NCBI GenBank assembly: GCA_003135995.1 | Contig: PNBM01000037.1 | Span: 1 to 17,276 of the forward strand | From: Ignavibacteriota bacterium | GTDB lineage: Bacteria > Bacteroidota > Ignavibacteria > Tepidaquicellales > Tepidaquicellaceae | DNA length: 17,276 nucleotides | Reading direction: 5' to 3' | Part shown: piece after piece, positions 16,001 to 17,276 of the stretch | Layout of the letters: every line of letters starts with the position of its first letter | How positions within the stretch are numbered: the stretch's first letter is position 1 | The notes under the pieces: generated by a model | Databases searched by the model: none | Told to the model about the DNA's origin: nothing | The model's input: the letters and a program-made list of their open reading frames with translations, nothing else | Program-made: the position numbers and the translations under genes

Positions 16001-16187
16001 AGTTATAATAAAAAACGGATCTGCTGTTATTATTGATTATAAAACCGGCAAAGAAAGTGAAGAGCATATAAACCAGATTAATCAATATGCCGAAACTCTT
16101 TTAAAAATGGGATATAAAGACATTGAAAAATATTTGCTGTATATAAGTGATAGTGAATTCAACTATTATGTAAAGGAGGTGATTTGA
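13035..16187 (+). CDS. addA: AddA-type ATP-dependent helicase-nuclease
   Basis: A 1050-residue UvrD/RecB-like superfamily 1 helicase with a C-terminal PD-(D/E)XK nuclease; it should act with AddB to process double-strand DNA ends for recombination. Walker A is SSAGSGKT (K15), motif Ia TFTNKATAEM (41-50), Walker B LIDEFQDT (D390-E391), motif III GDVKQSIYRWRGG, motif IV NRRS, motif V TIHSAKGLQ and motif VI YVAFTRPEERL (R813). Nuclease residues are H915 (GNIIHE), D988 (RPDR), D1001 and K1003 (IDYKTG), so it looks active. The start is TTG: no ATG lies between the upstream in-frame stop (12999) and Walker A. The stop TGA shares its last base with the ATG of addB. The length suits the short AddA of Bacteroidota rather than the longer Firmicutes protein. 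Confidence 0.93.
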   Translation: MGNLLIYQSSAGSGKTYTLAKEYLKLAFKYPGAFKHILAVTFTNKATAEMKNRILDFLIDLSEEKDDDLKSQLIKEGVKIDIQSQSKLVLENILHDYSNFSISTNDSFFNKVLRSFSKELKIQLGFQVDFDNTAALDAISEKLLNEVDKDVSLEKFMEDYIYSSMDDDKSWDVERQIKSLGSEIFRERYWEKKIQKESHNVIKDTRDSIGDFKNELKNILTDFENKMSKFGEDAEKIIKKYSLEISDFLQGTRGVMNYLVNNIRFKKSYEPNSYVLNAYNDISKWYNAKSQKKPALQDAVNSGLHELLTRTIDYYNTEGIKYNTALEIRKTIYTVGVFTDLVRLLNDYRKENRILLQSDISNILQTIITKEDSPFIFEKIGNNYRNFLIDEFQDTSSFHWRNFLPLIVNSLSEQNTSLIVGDVKQSIYRWRGGNMKLLLKNIYEDLNEFSSLIKTDNLKVNRRSSEDIVEFNNQFFAEAPAKLTQDIENEEYKKFITDSYKTVKQDFVSDKKNGYVNISFIQKSDDINEEIKKNLLDTIKNTLDDNYKLRDILILVRRKSEASRVANWLAEKEYEFVSSDSLMLESSPKVRLLLNAIRYIVDNKNEISKVQILQNYLNDIPEINDIFSKDKIGEIFLNKLPQEFFKENEKPKLKPVLNDLTIYELTEQLIKIFNLNNNPDPYIIRFQSIILEYSQKENSDLISFLIYWDEHKQDFSITVSEETDAIKIMTIHSAKGLQSKIVMIPFADWKLVIDGTKDSMWVSSDVEPFDKSSAYLVKATQSLKSTYFKDDYLDEYVLTKLDNLNLLYVAFTRPEERLYVIVPGEEASKVNSLIKNIIENSESFKKELKENIYESGKKIKAIHKELKSEIKSEQLKTYVSNDWYKKITIKPKHRKLNISPDKEFEFKTLRGNIIHETLSYIKYKVDVDNAVDKIFFNGLITDEQRKPLASQLNKMLSDEKIAKWFSVDAEIITETDILQKDGKILRPDRVIIKNGSAVIIDYKTGKESEEHINQINQYAETLLKMGYKDIEKYLLYISDSEFNYYVKEVI
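16172..16183 (+). promoter_or_regulatory. Extended Shine-Dalgarno site for addB
   Basis: AAAGGAGGTGAT lies within the last codons of addA. It is a 12-nt perfect complement to the usual bacterial 16S rRNA 3' end (ATCACCTCCTTT), and GGAGG ends 7 nt before the addB ATG. No other gene start in the window has a comparable site. Confidence 0.75.
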
Positions 16188-17276
16188 TGACTTTTCTTGA
16201 AAAATTGACCACCGATATTTTAAGCAAACACAAAAATGAATTATCGGATTTATGCGTAATCTTTCCATCACGCAGAGCCGGGATTTATTTTAAAAATATT
16301 CTTTCTAAACAACTTGAATCTCCAATTTGGTCGCCGTCAGTTTTTAGCATAGAAGATTTTATCGGTAAATTATCACCTTACAATATCATAGATAACCTCA
16401 CACTTATATTCGAATTATACAGAGTATACGAAGAAGTGAAAATGGATGAACATATCCGCCTTGCGAATATCACAAACGAAGATATCGATATTGACGATAC
16501 GGAAACATTTGATAGCTTTTACCAATGGGGGCAGATGCTCCTGAAGGATTTCGATTCTGTTGATAAGTTTCTGGTTGATACAAATTTAATATTCAGAAAT
16601 ATTAAGAACCTCAGGGAAATAGAAGAAAAATTTCCGCTTGAACTTCAGGAAGATTTTAAAAAATTCTGGGGTTCGGTATTTACATATCAGGAATCTGCAA
16701 TAAAGAAAAATTTCATTAAAATCTGGCAGATTATAGGCGATGTTTATTTAAAATATAAAGAAGTGTTGTCCTCTCAAAACCTTGCCTATGAAGGAATGGC
16801 GGCGAGAAAATTTTGCGAAGATTTAATTTCAGGAAAGTTGAATTCAAAATGGAAAAAATTTATTTTTGCGGGATTTAATTCGTTGAACAAATGCGAAGAG
16901 AAGATTATTAAATATCTGCTCGATAAAAATATTGCTGAAATATACTGGGATGCTGATAAATATTATGTTGAAGATAAGAAACAGGAAGCCGGAAAATTCA
17001 TACGCAGGAATTTTAAGAAGTTTGGAATTGAAAGTAATTTATTTTTTAAAGATGAATCATTTAATAATCTCGAAAAAGATGTTAAAAATATAAATGTAAT
17101 CGGTTCACCTTTGTCAGTCGGAATGACAAAAGCTTTTGGAAGTGAATTAAATGAGTTTATAAAAAATAATGATTTCAGTCCCGAAAAAACCGCAGTTATT
17201 TTGCCCGATGAAAATCTTTTGCTGCCTGTTTTGTATTCCATTCCCGATTCTGTTGATGAAATTAATGTCACAATGC
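16187..17276 (+). CDS. addB: AddB-like partner of AddA, N-terminal part (runs off the edge)
   Basis: An open frame from ATG 16187 continues past the end of the window (363 complete codons, no stop). It starts MTFLEKLTTDILSKHKNE and soon shows CVIFPSRRAGIYFKNIL (about 24-40), the opening motif of Bacteroidota AddB-like proteins. FAGFNSLNKCEEKII (about 226-240) and IYWDADKYY (about 250-258) also fit that family. The N-terminal half of AddB is an inactivated helicase fold; the expected C-terminal nuclease lies beyond the window, so its catalytic residues and any iron-sulfur cysteines cannot be checked. Its start overlaps the addA stop by one base and has a strong Shine-Dalgarno, which points to coupled synthesis of the two subunits. 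Confidence 0.88.
   Translation, partial: MTFLEKLTTDILSKHKNELSDLCVIFPSRRAGIYFKNILSKQLESPIWSPSVFSIEDFIGKLSPYNIIDNLTLIFELYRVYEEVKMDEHIRLANITNEDIDIDDTETFDSFYQWGQMLLKDFDSVDKFLVDTNLIFRNIKNLREIEEKFPLELQEDFKKFWGSVFTYQESAIKKNFIKIWQIIGDVYLKYKEVLSSQNLAYEGMAARKFCEDLISGKLNSKWKKFIFAGFNSLNKCEEKIIKYLLDKNIAEIYWDADKYYVEDKKQEAGKFIRRNFKKFGIESNLFFKDESFNNLEKDVKNINVIGSPLSVGMTKAFGSELNEFIKNNDFSPEKTAVILPDENLLLPVLYSIPDSVDEINVTM

Overview
This AT-rich window very probably comes from a member of the Bacteroidota/Chlorobiota (FCB) superphylum, perhaps an Ignavibacteria-like lineage. That placement is inferred from four things: gene starts almost without Shine-Dalgarno sequences, a lipoprotein with a Bacteroidota-style acidic signal after the lipid cysteine, AddA/AddB proteins of the Bacteroidota type, and TAnnTTTG-like promoter elements. 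No rRNA, tRNA, CRISPR array or intact transposase is visible. All confidently called genes are on the + strand.

Region 1 (1-483) is an array of nine short palindromes spaced about 50 bp apart. Five are in one orientation and four in the other. Region 2 (484-6960) is a signalling block: a single-domain response regulator overlaps by 4 bp a 1655-residue hybrid histidine kinase (receiver, nine PAS domains, HisKA, HATPase, receiver). After a 619-bp gap full of inverted GC-rich repeats comes a NarL-type receiver that ends before any DNA-binding domain. A phosphorelay among these proteins is plausible, but no output domain is encoded here.

Region 3 (6961-9826) is sparse. It holds a minus-strand reading frame with one in-frame stop (possible gene remnant), a six-repeat TPR protein, a 61-residue hypothetical protein followed 7 bp later by a predicted lipoprotein c-type cytochrome, a nested hairpin followed by a T-run, and a small membrane protein. 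Region 4 (10029-12317) is a second sensor kinase with four PAS domains and no receiver.

Region 5 (12391-17276) carries a SLOG-fold/putative molybdenum-carrier protein, more hairpins of the region 1 type, and the addA-addB recombination-repair pair. The AddA helicase-nuclease is complete; AddB runs off the right edge. The two are translationally coupled (stop and start share a base), and the junction carries the only strong Shine-Dalgarno sequence seen in the window.

The window looks mostly like ordinary chromosome rich in two-component signalling. The less ordinary parts are the palindrome array, the nested hairpin at 9355-9424, the receiver-only NarL protein, the broken minus-strand frame at 6970-7230, and the addA/addB ribosome-binding site.
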